Assembly: GCA_964035545.1 (NCBI GenBank)
Contig: CAXIUT010000103.1
Span: 186,001-250,000 of the forward strand
Direction of reading: 5' to 3'
DNA: 64,000 bases
Source of the DNA: Bugula neritina
Taxonomy: Eukaryota > Bryozoa > Gymnolaemata > Cheilostomatida > Bugulidae
Shown here in pieces: positions 24,328 through 35,045 of the stretch; position 1 is the first letter of the stretch, and every line of letters begins with the position of its first letter. The notes under the pieces were generated by a model. That model did not search any database, had not been told where the DNA came from, and saw nothing but the letters and a program-made list of their open reading frames with translations. Position numbers and translations under genes: made by a program.

Positions 24328-25666
24328 AAGCTTTATAGTTTACAGGCAGTCGAGATGAGTCATTGCTGAAACCAATTTTTATTAGTAGACTATATTGCTC
24401 TTCAATCATCAGTTTTCATATTAAAACAGAAAGCTCATCCGCAGCACCATTTCACAGTGTTATATTTTGCTAGAGCAATAACTAATTTTAGATGCCTTTG
24501 CAAACATATGAGAAATAAATGAGTCATTCTATGAAAAGAGGTGTTTGCAGCAATTGTCCACTTTTGACTTAGACGCGGCATGGAAACTTTTGTAGTTTTA
24601 AATAATATCTCCAAACTCATCACTTGCATGTGTTAAGATACTTGATAAAGTTTTTTATGCAAAATTTGATGCCTGCTTCAAAAACACCAGTGCTTAATTA
24701 CTGTGTTAACTGTATTGGCACGTTGCCATGAGATATTTGGTAATATTTCGCATTTCAACAAACTCCTCGGAAAATTAAGAAAATCAGTCTAGAAAGTTAA
24801 TGAAATAAACCTACCAGAGAGAATAAGCCAGATGTGACAAGTTGATCCAAAACAAGTTGATTAACAGTTGAAGTTGAAGTCTCCATGTAGTGAACACTTT
24901 AGTCCTGATGTCAAATGCAAACGTCTGCAACCAAACTGTGTAGACTTCATAAGCTGGTTAGCTGACAGGACTCATTAAAGTTCTTAACTCTTGTGTGTAT
25001 GGTGATGCCCATCTTGAACTAGAGAGGGCTGACTGAAGACTGCTACTTTGTGAAAATTGACAATGCATATTATTATTATTCATTGTTGAGATTCACGACT
25101 GCCATAAACAATGATAAATTATTCATTGTTGGTACTAGTGAGTAAATTAAAATATAATATAATATTTTCTTGACAGATAAATAATATCGTATACAGAATC
25201 TAACTTACCATAACTCTACAGTGCTTCACCTCTTCAAATTTTTCGGCAATGTTATTTCTTTCTAGTTAGAAGTACTAGCTGAATATATGACTATGAAACA
25301 TAACCCTTCAGTTTCATTGCACCAGCACCGGTTGCAAGATAGGTGTGGTGGGAGTTATCTTTCCTAAAATTTCGTTCTTGGCGTTTATACGAAGCAGACA
25401 CAGGCTAATATTAGTTTAGTTATTTGAAAGAGTTTTGCTGTCATATTGTCCATCAGCAGGAGCTTGCGCCTTGCAGTTATTATGGAAATACCAGTGATGC
25501 TGGAAGACCTTTGCATTGTACACCCGCCTTTACTATTGAATTTAGATGTTTTATTTTCCCCTCCCCTCTCCCTCCCCCCTGTCCCCTCTAACAACCAGTA
25601 ATCCTGACTCATGTAAAATGTGTTATTGTTTTAGAGTTGGACCATGGGCCTACAGTATACGATTTG
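24328..25666. repeat. Repeat unit U19 (A, 1339 bp)
   Basis: GTGTTAAGATAC, in place of GTGTTTAGATAC, interrupts the minus-strand 75-codon frame upstream of an internal methionine. Also TTGACTTAGACG, AAAAACACC and CTCCTCGG. Near copy of U22. Confidence 0.95.
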
Positions 25667-27006
25667 AAGCTTTATAGTTTACAGGCAGTCGAGATGAGTC
25701 ATTGCTGAAACCAATTTTTTATTAGTAGACTATATTGCTCTTCAATCATCAGTTTTCATATTAAAACAGAAAGCTCATCCGCAGCACCATTTCACAGTGT
25801 TATATTTTGCTAGAGCAATAACTAATTTTAGATGCCTTTGCAAACATATGAGAAATAAATGAGTCATTCTATGAAAAGAGGTGTTTGCAGCAATTGTCCA
25901 CTTTTGATTTAGACGCGGCATGGAAACTTTTGTAGTTTTAAATAATATCTCCAAACTCATCACTTGCATGTGTTTAGATACTTGATAAAGTTTTTTATGC
26001 AAAATTTGATGCCTGCTTCAAAGACACCAGTGCTTAATTACTGTGTTAACTGTATTGGCACGTTGCCATGAGATATTTGGTAATATTTCGCATTTCAACA
26101 AACTCCTCAGAAAATTAAGAAAATCAGTCTAGAAAGTTAATGAAATGAACCTACCAGAGAGAATAAGCCAGATGTGACAAGTTGATCCAAAACAAGTTGA
26201 TTAACAGTTGAAGTTGAAGTCTCCATGTAGTGAACACTTTAGTCCTAATGTCAAATGCAAACGTCTGCAACCAAACTGTGTAGACTTCATGAGCTGGTTA
26301 GCTGACAGGACTCATTAAAGTTCTTAACTCTTGTGTGTATGGTGATGCCCATCTTGAACTAGAGAGGGCTGACTAAAGACTGCTACTTTGTGAAAATTGA
26401 CAATGCATATTATTATTATTCATTGTTGAGATTCACGACTGCCATAAACAATGATAAATTATTCATTGTTGGTACTAGTGAGTAAATTAAAATATAATAT
26501 AATATTTTCTTGACAGATAAATAATATCGTATACAGAATCTAACTTACCATAACTCTACAGTGCTTCACCTCTTCAAATTTTTCGGCAATGTTATTTCTT
26601 TCTAGTTAGAAGTACTAGCTGAATATAGGACTATGAAACATAACCCTTCAATTTCATTGCACCAGCACCGGTTGCAAGATAGGTGTGGTGGGAGTTATCT
26701 TTCCTAAAATTTCGTTCTTGGCGTTTATACGAAGCAGACACAGGCTAATATTAGTTTAGTTATTTGAAAGAGTTTTGCTGTCATATTGTCCATCAGCAGG
26801 AGATTGCGCCTTGCAGTTATTATGGAAATACCAGTGATGCTGGAAGATCTTTGCATTGTACACCCGCCTTTACTATTGAATTTAGATGTTTTATTTTCCC
26901 CTCCCCTCTCCCTCCCCCCTGTCCCCTCTAACAACCAGTAATCCTGACTCATGTAAAATGTGTTATTGTTTTAGAGTTGGACCATGGGCCTACAGTATAC
27001 GATTTG
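25667..27006. repeat. Repeat unit U20 (A, 1340 bp)
   Basis: Extra T as in U18 and U23. GAAATGAACC and GGAGATTGCGCC are shared with U23, 4018 bp downstream. Confidence 0.95.
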
Positions 27007-28345
27007 AAGCTTTATAGTTTACAGGCAGTCGAGATGAGTCATTGCTGAAACCAATTTTTATTAGTAGACTATATTGCTCTTCAATCATCAGTTTTCATAT
27101 TAAAACAGAAAGCTCATCCGCAGCACCATTTCACAGTGTTATATTTTGCTAGAGCAATAACTAATTTTAGATGCCTTTGCAAACATATGAGAAATAAATG
27201 AGTCATTCTATGAAAAGAGGTGTTTGCAGCAATTGTCCACTTTTGACTTAGACGCGGCATGGAAACTTTTGTAGTTTTAAATAATATCTCCAAACTCATC
27301 ACTTGCATGTGTTAAGATACTTGATAAAGTTTTTTATGCAAAATTTGATGCCTGCTTCAAAAACACCAGTGCTTAATTACTGTGTTAACTGTATTGGCAC
27401 GTTGCCATGAGATATTTGGTAATATTTCGCATTTCAACAAACTCCTCAGAAAATTAAGAAAATCAGTCTAGAAAGTTAATGAAATAAACCTACCAGAGAG
27501 AATAAGCCAGATGTGACAAGTTGATCCAAAACAAGTTGATTAACAGTTGAAGTTGAAGTCTCCATGTAGTGAACACTTTAGTCCTGATGTCAAATGCAAA
27601 CGTCTGCAACCAAACTGTGTAGACTTCATAAGCTGGTTAGCTGACAGGACTCATTAAAGTTCTTAACTCTTGTGTGTATGGTGATGCCCATCTTGAACTA
27701 GAGAGAGCTGACTGAAGACTGCTACTTTGTGAAAATTGACAATGCATATTATTATTATTCATTGTTGAGATTCACGACTGCCATAAACAATGATAAATTA
27801 TTCATTGTTGGTACTAGTGAGTAAATTAAAATATAATATAATATTTTTTTGACAGATAAATAATATCGTATACAGAATCTAACTTACCATAACTCTACAG
27901 TGCTTCACCTCTTCAAATTTTTCGGCAATGTTTTTTCTTTCTAGTTAGAAGTACTAGCTGAATATAGGACTATGAAACATAACCCTTCAATTTCATTGCA
28001 CCAGCACCGGTTGCAAGATAGGTGTGGTGGGAGTTATCTTTCCTAAAATTTCGTTCTTGGCGTTTATACGAAGCAGACACAGGCTAATATTAGTTTAGTT
28101 ATTTGAAAGAGTTTTGCTGTCATATTGTCCATCAGCAGGAGCTTGCGCCTTGCAGTTATTATGGAAATACCAGTGATGCTGGAAGATCTTTGCATTGTAC
28201 ACCCGCCTTTACTATTGAATTTAGATGTTTTATTTTCCCCTCCCCTCTCCCTCCCCCCTGTCCCCTCTAACAACCAGTAATCCTGACTCATGTAAAATGT
28301 GTTATTGTTTCAGAGTTGGACCATGGGCCTACAGTATACGATTTG
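27007..28345. repeat. Repeat unit U21 (A, 1339 bp)
   Basis: The first part is U19-like (GTGTTAAGATAC, AAAAACACC) and the last part U18-like (TATTTTTTTGACAG, AGATCT). Private GAGAGAGCTG. It marks the left breakpoint of the trimer duplication. Confidence 0.95.
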
Positions 28346-29684
28346 AAGCTTTATAGTTTACAGGCAGTCGAGATGAGTCATTGCTGAAACCAATTTTTAT
28401 TAGTAGACTATATTGCTCTTCAATCATCAGTTTTCATATTAAAACAGAAAGCTCATCCGCAGCACCATTTCACAGTGTTATATTTTGCTAGAGCAATAAC
28501 TAATTTTAGATGCCTTTGCAAACATATGAGAAATAAATGAGTCATTCTATGAAAAGAGGTGTTTGCAGCAATTGTCCACTTTTGACTTAGACGCGGCATG
28601 GAAACTTTTGTAGTTTTAAATAATATCTCCAAACTCATCACTTGCATGTGTTAAGATACTTGATAAAGTTTTTTATGCAAAATTTGATGCCTGCTTCAAA
28701 AACACCAGTGCTTAATTACTGTGTTAACTGTATTGGCACGTTGCCATGAGATATTTGGTAATATTTCGCATTTCAACAAACTCCTCGGAAAATTAAGAAA
28801 ATCAGTCTAGAAAGTTAATGAAATAAACCTACCAGAGAGAATAAGCCAGATGTGACAAGTTGATCCAAAACAAGTTGATTAACAGTTGAAGTTGAAGTCT
28901 CCATGTAGTGAACACTTTAGTCCTGATGTCAAATGCAAACGTCTGCAACCAAACTGTGTAGACTTCATAAGCTGGTTAGCTGACAGGACTCATTAAAGTT
29001 CTTAACTCTTGTGTGTATGGTGATGCCCATCTTGAACTAGAGAGGGCTGACTGAAGACTGCTACTTTGTGAAAATTGACAATGCATATTATTATTATTCA
29101 TTGTTGAGATTCACGACTGCCATAAACAATGATAAATTATTCATTGTTGGTACTAGTGAGTAAATTAAAATATAATATAATATTTTCTTGACAGATAAAT
29201 AATATCGTATACAGAATCTAACTTACCATAACTCTACAGTGCTTCACCTCTTCAAATTTTTCGGCAATGTTATTTCTTTCTAGTTAGAAGTACTAGCTGA
29301 ATATATGACTATGAAACATAACCCTTCAGTTTCATTGCACCAGCACCGGTTGCAAGATAGGTGTGGTGGGAGTTATCTTTCCTAAAATTTCGTTCTTGGC
29401 GTTTATACGAAGCAGACACAGGCTAATATTAGTTTAGTTATTTGAAAGAGTTTTGCTGTCATATTGTCCATCAGCAGGAGCTTGCGCCTTGCAGTTATTA
29501 TGGAAATACCAGTGATGCTGGAAGACCTTTGCATTGTACACCCGCCTTTACTATTGAATTTAGATGTTTTATTTTCCCCTCCCCTCTCCCTCCCCCCTGT
29601 CCCCTCTAACAACCAGTAATCCTGACTCATGTAAAATGTGTTATTGTTTTAGAGTTGGACCATGGGCCTACAGTATACGATTTG
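28346..29684. repeat. Repeat unit U22 (A, 1339 bp)
   Basis: Matches U19 at all diagnostic sites I checked (GTGTTAAGATAC, CTCCTCGG, GAATATATGAC, CTTCAGTTTC), offset 4018 bp. Confidence 0.95.
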
Positions 29685-31024
29685 AAGCTTTATAGTTTAC
29701 AGGCAGTCGAGATGAGTCATTGCTGAAACCAATTTTTTATTAGTAGACTATATTGCTCTTCAATCATCAGTTTTCATATTAAAACAGAAAGCTCATCCGC
29801 AGCACCATTTCACAGTGTTATATTTTGCTAGAGCAATAACTAATTTTAGATGCCTTTGCAAACATATGAGAAATAAATGAGTCATTCTATGAAAAGAGGT
29901 GTTTGCAGCAATTGTCCACTTTTGATTTAGACGCGGCATGGAAACTTTTGTAGTTTTAAATAATATCTCCAAACTCATCACTTGCATGTGTTTAGATACT
30001 TGATAAAGTTTTTTATGCAAAATTTGATGCCTGCTTCAAAGACACCAGTGCTTAATTACTGTGTTAACTGTATTGGCACGTTGCCATGAGATATTTGGTA
30101 ATATTTCGCATTTCAACAAACTCCTCAGAAAATTAAGAAAATCAGTCTAGAAAGTTAATGAAATGAACCTACCAGAGAGAATAAGCCAGATGTGACAAGT
30201 TGATCCAAAACAAGTTGATTAACAGTTGAAGTTGAAGTCTCCATGTAGTGAACACTTTAGTCCTAATGTCAAATGCAAACGTCTGCAACCAAACTGTGTA
30301 GACTTCATGAGCTGGTTAGCTGACAGGACTCATTAAAGTTCTTAACTCTTGTGTGTATGGTGATGCCCATCTTGAACTAGAGAGGGCTGACTAAAGACTG
30401 CTACTTTGTGAAAATTGACAATGCATATTATTATTATTCATTGTTGAGATTCACGACTGCCATAAACAATGATAAATTATTCATTGTTGGTACTAGTGAG
30501 TAAATTAAAATATAATATAATATTTTCTTGACAGATAAATAATATCGTATACAGAATCTAACTTACCATAACTCTACAGTGCTTCACCTCTTCAAATTTT
30601 TCGGCAATGTTATTTCTTTCTAGTTAGAAGTACTAGCTGAATATAGGACTATGAAACATAACCCTTCAATTTCATTGCACCAGCACCGGTTGCAAGATAG
30701 GTGTGGTGGGAGTTATCTTTCCTAAAATTTCGTTCTTGGCGTTTATACGAAGCAGACACAGGCTAATATTAGTTTAGTTATTTGAAAGAGTTTTGCTGTC
30801 ATATTGTCCATCAGCAGGAGATTGCGCCTTGCAGTTATTATGGAAATACCAGTGATGCTGGAAGACCTTTGCATTGTACACCCGCCTTTACTATTGAATT
30901 TAGATGTTTTATTTTCCCCTCCCCTCTCCCTCCCCCCTGTCCCCTCTAACAACCAGCATTCCTGATTCATGTGAAATGTGTTATTGTTTTAGAGTTGGAC
31001 CATGGGCCTACAGTATACGATTTG
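29685..31024. repeat. Repeat unit U23 (A, 1340 bp; last A copy)
   Basis: Matches U20 for most of its length. The final 70 bp switches to B states (CAGCATTCC, GATTCATGTGAAATG), so the A/B junction lies inside this unit's tail. Confidence 0.94.
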
Positions 31025-32362
31025 AAGTTTTATAGTTTACAGGCAGTCGAGATGAGTCACTGCTGAAACCCATTTTATTAGTAGACTATATTGCTCTTCA
31101 ATCGCCAGTTTTCATATTAAAACAGAAAGCTCATCTGCAGCGCCATTTAACAGTATTATATTTTGCTAGAGTCATTACTAAATTTAGACGCCTTTGCAAA
31201 CATATGAGAAATAAATGAGTCATTCTATGAAAAGAGGTGTTTGCAGCACTTGTCCACTTTTGATTTACACGCGGCATGGAAACTTTTGTAGTTTTAAATA
31301 ATATCTCCAAACTCATCACTTGCATGTGTTTATATACTTGATAAAGTTTTTCATGCAAAACTTGATGCCTGCTTCAAAGACACCAGTGCTTAGTTACTGC
31401 ATTAACTGTATTGGCAGATTGCCATGAGATATTTGCTAATATGTCCCATCACAACAAACTCTTCAGAAAGTTAAGAAAATCAGTCTAGAAAACTAATGAA
31501 ATAAACCTACCAGAGAGAGTAAGCCAGATGTGACAAGTAGATCCAAAACAAGTTGATTAACAAATGAAGTTGAAATCTCCATGTAGTGAACACTTTAGTC
31601 CTAATGTCAAATGCAAACGTCTGCAATCAAACTGTGTAGACTTCATGAGCTGGTTAGCTGACAGGACTCATTAAAGTTCTTAACTCTTGTGTGTATAGTG
31701 ATTCCCATCTTGAACTAGAGAGGGCTGACTGAAGACTGCTACTTTGTGAAAAATGACAATGCACATTATTATTATTCATTGTTGAGATTCACGACTGCCA
31801 TAAACAATGAAAAAATATTCATAGTTGGTACTAGTGAGTAGAATAAAATATAATATATTGTTTTCTTGACAGATAAATAATATCATATACAGAATCTAAC
31901 TTACCATAACTCTACAGTGCTTCACCTCTTCAACTTTTTCGGCAATGTTATTTCCTTCTAGTTAGAAGTACTAGGTGAATACAGGACTTTGAAACGTAAC
32001 CCTTCAATTTCATTGCACCAGCACCAGTTGCAAGATACGTGTGTTGGGAGTTATCTTTTCCAAAATTTTGTCCTTGGTGTTTATACGAAGCAGACACAGG
32101 CTAATATTAGTTTTGTTATTTGCAAGAGTTTTTCTGTCTGATTGTCCATCGGCAAAAGTTTGCGCCTTGCAGTTATTATGGAAATACCAGTGATGCTGGA
32201 AGACATTTGCATTGTACACCCGCCTTTACTATTGAATTTAGATGTTTTGTTTTCCCATCCCATCTCCTGCCCCCCTGTCCCTTCTAACAACCAGCAATCC
32301 TGACTCATTAAAATTGTGTTATTGTTCTAGAGTTGGCCCATGGGCCTACAGTATACGATTTG
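31025..32362. repeat. U24, chimeric A/B transition copy
   Basis: 1338 bp. The left end is B-like (CCCATTTTATTAG, CATCTGCAGCG). The centre keeps the A-length CTTGACAG form and TATCATATACAGAATC. From about 32020 on it is B-like (GCACCAGTTG, GTGTGTTGGG). It carries many private changes, for example TACATAGTTGG-type damage to the hairpin region at 31806-31830 and AAGTTT instead of the HindIII site. It is the most divergent single copy at the A/B boundary and is best read as a recombinant unit or an old boundary copy that escaped homogenisation. Confidence 0.85.
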
Positions 32363-33095
32363 AAGCTTTATAGTTTACAGGCAGTGGAGATGAGTCACTG
32401 CTGAAACCCATTTTATTAGTAGACTATATTGCTCTTCAATCATCAGTTTTCATATTAAAAGAGAAAGCTCATCTGCAGCGCCATTTCACAGTGTTATATT
32501 TTGCTAGAGCAATAACTAATTTTAGATGCCTTTGCAAACATATGAGAAATAAATGAGTCAGTCTATGAAAAGAGGTGTTTGCAGCAATTGTCCTCTTTTG
32601 ATTTACAAGCGGCATGGAAACTTTTGTAGTTTTAAATAATATCTCCAAACTCATCACTTGCATGTGTTTAGATACTTGATAAATTTTTTTATGCAAAACT
32701 TGATGCCTGCTTCAAAGACACCAGTGCTTAATTACTGTGTTGACTGTATTGGCACGTTGCCATGAGATATTTGGTAATATTTCGCATCACAACAAACTCT
32801 TCAGAAAGTTAAGAAAATCAGTCTAGAAAGTTAATGAAATAAACCTACCAGAAAGAGTAAGCCAGATGTAACAAGTAGATCGAAAACAAGTTGATTAACA
32901 ATTGAAGTTGAAATCTCCATGTAGTCAACACTTTAGTCCTAATGTCAAATGCAAACGTCTGCAATCAAACTGTGTAGACTTCATGAGCTGGTTAGCTGAC
33001 AGGACTCATTAAAGTTCTTAACTCTTGTGTGTATAGTGATTCCCATCTTGAACTAGAGAGGGCTGACTGAAGACTGCTACTTTGTGAAAAATGAC

Positions 33096-33238
33096 AATGC
33101 ATATTATTATTATTTATTGTTGAGATTCACGACTGCCATAAACAATGATAAAATATTCATTGTTGGTACTACTGAGTAGAATAAAATATAATATAATATT
33201 ATTTTCTGGACAGATAAATAATATCAAATGCATATTAT
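33096..33238. repeat. 12-bp duplication AATGCATATTAT within B/C units
   Basis: AATGCATATTAT occurs at 33096-33107, where all subfamilies have it, and again at 33227-33238, where A copies instead read TATCGTATACAGAATC. The second copy is therefore a B/C novelty, 131 bp from its likely template. It also creates the ATG of the B plus-strand frame starting at 33228. Confidence 0.75.
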
Positions 33239-33482
33239 AACTTACCATAAATCTACAGTGCCTCACATCTTCACCTTTTTCTGCAATGTTATTTCTTTGC
33301 AGTTAGAAGTACTAGCTGAATATATGACTATGAAACATAACCCTTCAATTTCATTGCACCAGCACCAGTTGCAAGATACGTGTGTTGGGAGTTATCTTTT
33401 CCAAAATTTTGTCCTTGGTGTTTATACGAAGCAGACACAGGCTAATATTAGTTTTGTTATTTGCAAGAGTTTTTCTGTCTGA
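33228..33482 (+). other. Recurrent plus-strand 84-codon open frame of B/C units
   Basis: Starts MHIITYHKST and runs through the acceptor-like GCAG into LEVLAEYMTMKHNPSISL, ending at TGA. Present in most B and C copies. In A copies the same frame lacks the start, because the AATGCATATTAT patch is absent, and has stops at TCC-TGA or TCC-TAA and at TTT-GAA-type changes. Protein identity unknown. It could be a decayed or newly opened exon; a by-product of the repeat is likelier. Confidence 0.6.
33288..33302 (+). promoter_or_regulatory. Splice-acceptor-like tract (B form)
   Basis: Pyrimidine-rich CACCTTTTTCTGC, then TTATTTCTTTGCAG before TTAGAAGTAC: a good textbook 3' splice-site shape. In A copies the same place reads TTATTTCTTTCTAG (1149-1162). 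The following frame is open for about 60 codons in B but stopped in A. Seen in sequence; use as a splice site is inference. Confidence 0.3.
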
Positions 33483-33594
33483 TTGTCCATCGGCAAAAGT
33501 TTGCGCCTTGCAGTTATTATGGAAATACCAGTGATGCTGGAAGACATTTGCATTGTACACCCGCCTTTACTATTGAATTTAGATGTTTTGTTTT

Positions 33595-33626
33595 CCCATC
33601 CCATCTCCTGCCCCCCTGTCCCTTCT
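33595..33626 (-). other. Pyrimidine-rich tract; weaker G-run motif (B form)
   Basis: The complement has G-runs of 3, 6, 3 and 3, but one loop is 8 bases (CAGGAGAT), just beyond the usual limit of 7. The central C-run varies: C6 (U25, U27, U31, U33, U34, U36), C7 (U26), C8 (U28, U29, U32, U35), C9 (U30, U46), C5 (U37, U41, U47). C copies with CCCCTCTCC shorten the loop to 7 and restore a standard motif. Confidence 0.7.
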
Positions 33627-33675
33627 AACAACCAGCAATCCTGACTCATGTGAAATGTGTTATTGTTCTAGAGTT

Positions 33676-33687
33676 GGCCCATGGGCC
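33676..33687. repeat. 12-bp perfect palindrome GGCCCATGGGCC (B/C)
   Basis: Present once per B/C copy, 28 bp before the HindIII anchor. A copies have GGACCATGGGCC, so one side is imperfect. It is broken at the ends of U34 (CATCGG) and U40 (CATTGG). Confidence 0.75.
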
Positions 33688-33703
33688 TACAGTATACGAT
33701 TTG

Positions 33704-35045
33704 AAGCTTTATAGTTTACAGGCAGTGGAGATGGGTCACTGCTGAAACCCATTTTAATAGTAGGCTATATTGCTCTTCAATCATCAGTTTTCATATTAAA
33801 AGAGAAAGCTCATCTGCAGCGCCATTTCACAGTGTTATATTTTGCTAGAGCAATAACTAATTTTAGATGCCTTTGCAAACATATGAGAAATAAATGAGTC
33901 AGTCTATGAAAAGAGGTGTTTGCAGCAATTGTTCTCTTTTGATTTACAAGGGGCATGGAAACTTTTGTAGTTTTAAATAATATCTCCAAACTCATCACTT
34001 GCATGTGTTTAGATACTTGATAAATTTTTTTATGCAAAACTTGATGCCTGCTTCAAAGACACCAGTGCTTAATTACTGTGTTAACTGTATTGGCACGTTG
34101 CCATGAGATATTTGGTAATATTTCGCATCACAACAAACTCTTCAGAAAAGTAAGAAAATCAGTCTAGAAAGTTAACGAAATAAACCTACCAGAAAGAGTA
34201 AGCCAGATGTAACAAGTAGATCCAAAACAAGTTGATTAACAATTGAAGTTGAAATCTCCATGTAGTCAACACTTTAGTCCTAATGTCAAATGCAAACGTC
34301 TGCAATCAAACTGTGTAGACTTCATGAGCTGGTTAGCTGACAGGACTCATTAAAGTTCTTAACTCTTGTGTGTATAGTGATGCCCATCTTGAACTAGAGA
34401 GGGCTGACTGAAGACTGCTACTTTGTGAAAATTGACAATGCATATTATTATTATTCATTGTTGAGATTCACGACTGCCATAAACAATGATAAAATATTCA
34501 TTGTTGGTACTACTGAGTAGAATAAAATATAATATAATATTGTTTTCTGGACAGATAAGTAATATCAAATGCATATTATAACTTACCATAAATCTACAGT
34601 GCTTCACATCTTCACCTTTTTCTTCAATGTTATTTCTTTGCAGTTAGAAGTACTAGCTGAATATATGACTATGAAACATAACCCTTCAATTTCATTGCAC
34701 CAGCACCAGTTGCAAGATAGGTGTGTTGGGAGTTATCTTTCCCAAAATTTTGTTCTTGGTGTTTATACGAAGCAGACACAGGCTAATATTAGTTTTGTTA
34801 TTTGCAAGAGTTTTTCTGTCTGATTGTCCATCAGCAAAAGTTTGCGCCTTGCAGTTATTATGGAAATACCAGTGATGCTGGAAGACCTTTGCATTGTACA
34901 CCCGCTTTTACTATTGAATTTAGATGTTTCATTTTCCCATCCCATCTCCTGCCCCCCCTGTCCCCTCTAACAACCAGCAATCCTGACTCATGTGAATTGT
35001 GTTATTGTTCTAGAGTTGGCCCATGGGCCTACAGTATACGATTTG
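33704..35045. repeat. Repeat unit U26 (B, 1342 bp)
   Basis: ATGGGTCACTGC and TTTTAATAGTAGGC at the start, TTGTTCTCTTTTG in the minus-strand frame, and a tail with a C7 run and AGATGTTTCATTTTCCC. The extra C accounts for its length. Confidence 0.94.

Larger units (their letters stand above)
1..30955. repeat. Subfamily A zone (tail of U0 to tail of U23)
   Basis: Copies here are 1339 bp (U1-U17, U19, U21, U22) or 1340 bp (U18, U20, U23, which have one extra T in the CCAATTTTT run near the start of the unit). Diagnostic A states are CCAATTTTTATTAG, TATCGTATACAGAATC, TTTTTCGGCAATG, TTTCTTTCTAG, GTTGGACCATGGG and CCTCCCCTCTCCCTCCCCCC. The zone ends in the tail of U23, where CAGTAATCC gives way to CAGCATTCC and GTAAAATG to GTGAAATG at about 30955-30975. 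Seventeen consecutive copies with no net length change show strong homogenisation. Confidence 0.93.
22988..30955. repeat. Trimeric higher-order repeat (4018 bp): U18-U20 and U21-U23
   Basis: The order of markers in U18-U19-U20 recurs in U21-U22-U23 at a constant offset of 4018 bp: TATTTTTTTGACAG at about 23824/27842, CTCCTCGG in U19/U22, the extra T in U20/U23, GGAGATTGCGCC in U20/U23. The first part of U21 instead matches U19, so the duplication breakpoint lies inside U21. Confidence 0.85.
32363..33703. repeat. Repeat unit U25 (B, 1341 bp)
   Basis: Reference B copy. GTGTTGACTG, GATCGAAAAC, GTGATTCCC and GATACGTGTGTTGGG are shared with U34, 12075 bp downstream. C6 run. Confidence 0.94.
32363..33790. 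repeat. Copy 1 of a block repeated nine units away
   Basis: U25 and the first ~90 bp of U26 match 44438-45865 at an offset of 12075 bp. Shared rare states include GTGTTGACTG, GATCGAAAAC, TGATTCCCATC, TATTTATTGTTG, GATACGTGTG and TTTTAATAGTAGGC. Confidence 0.8.
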
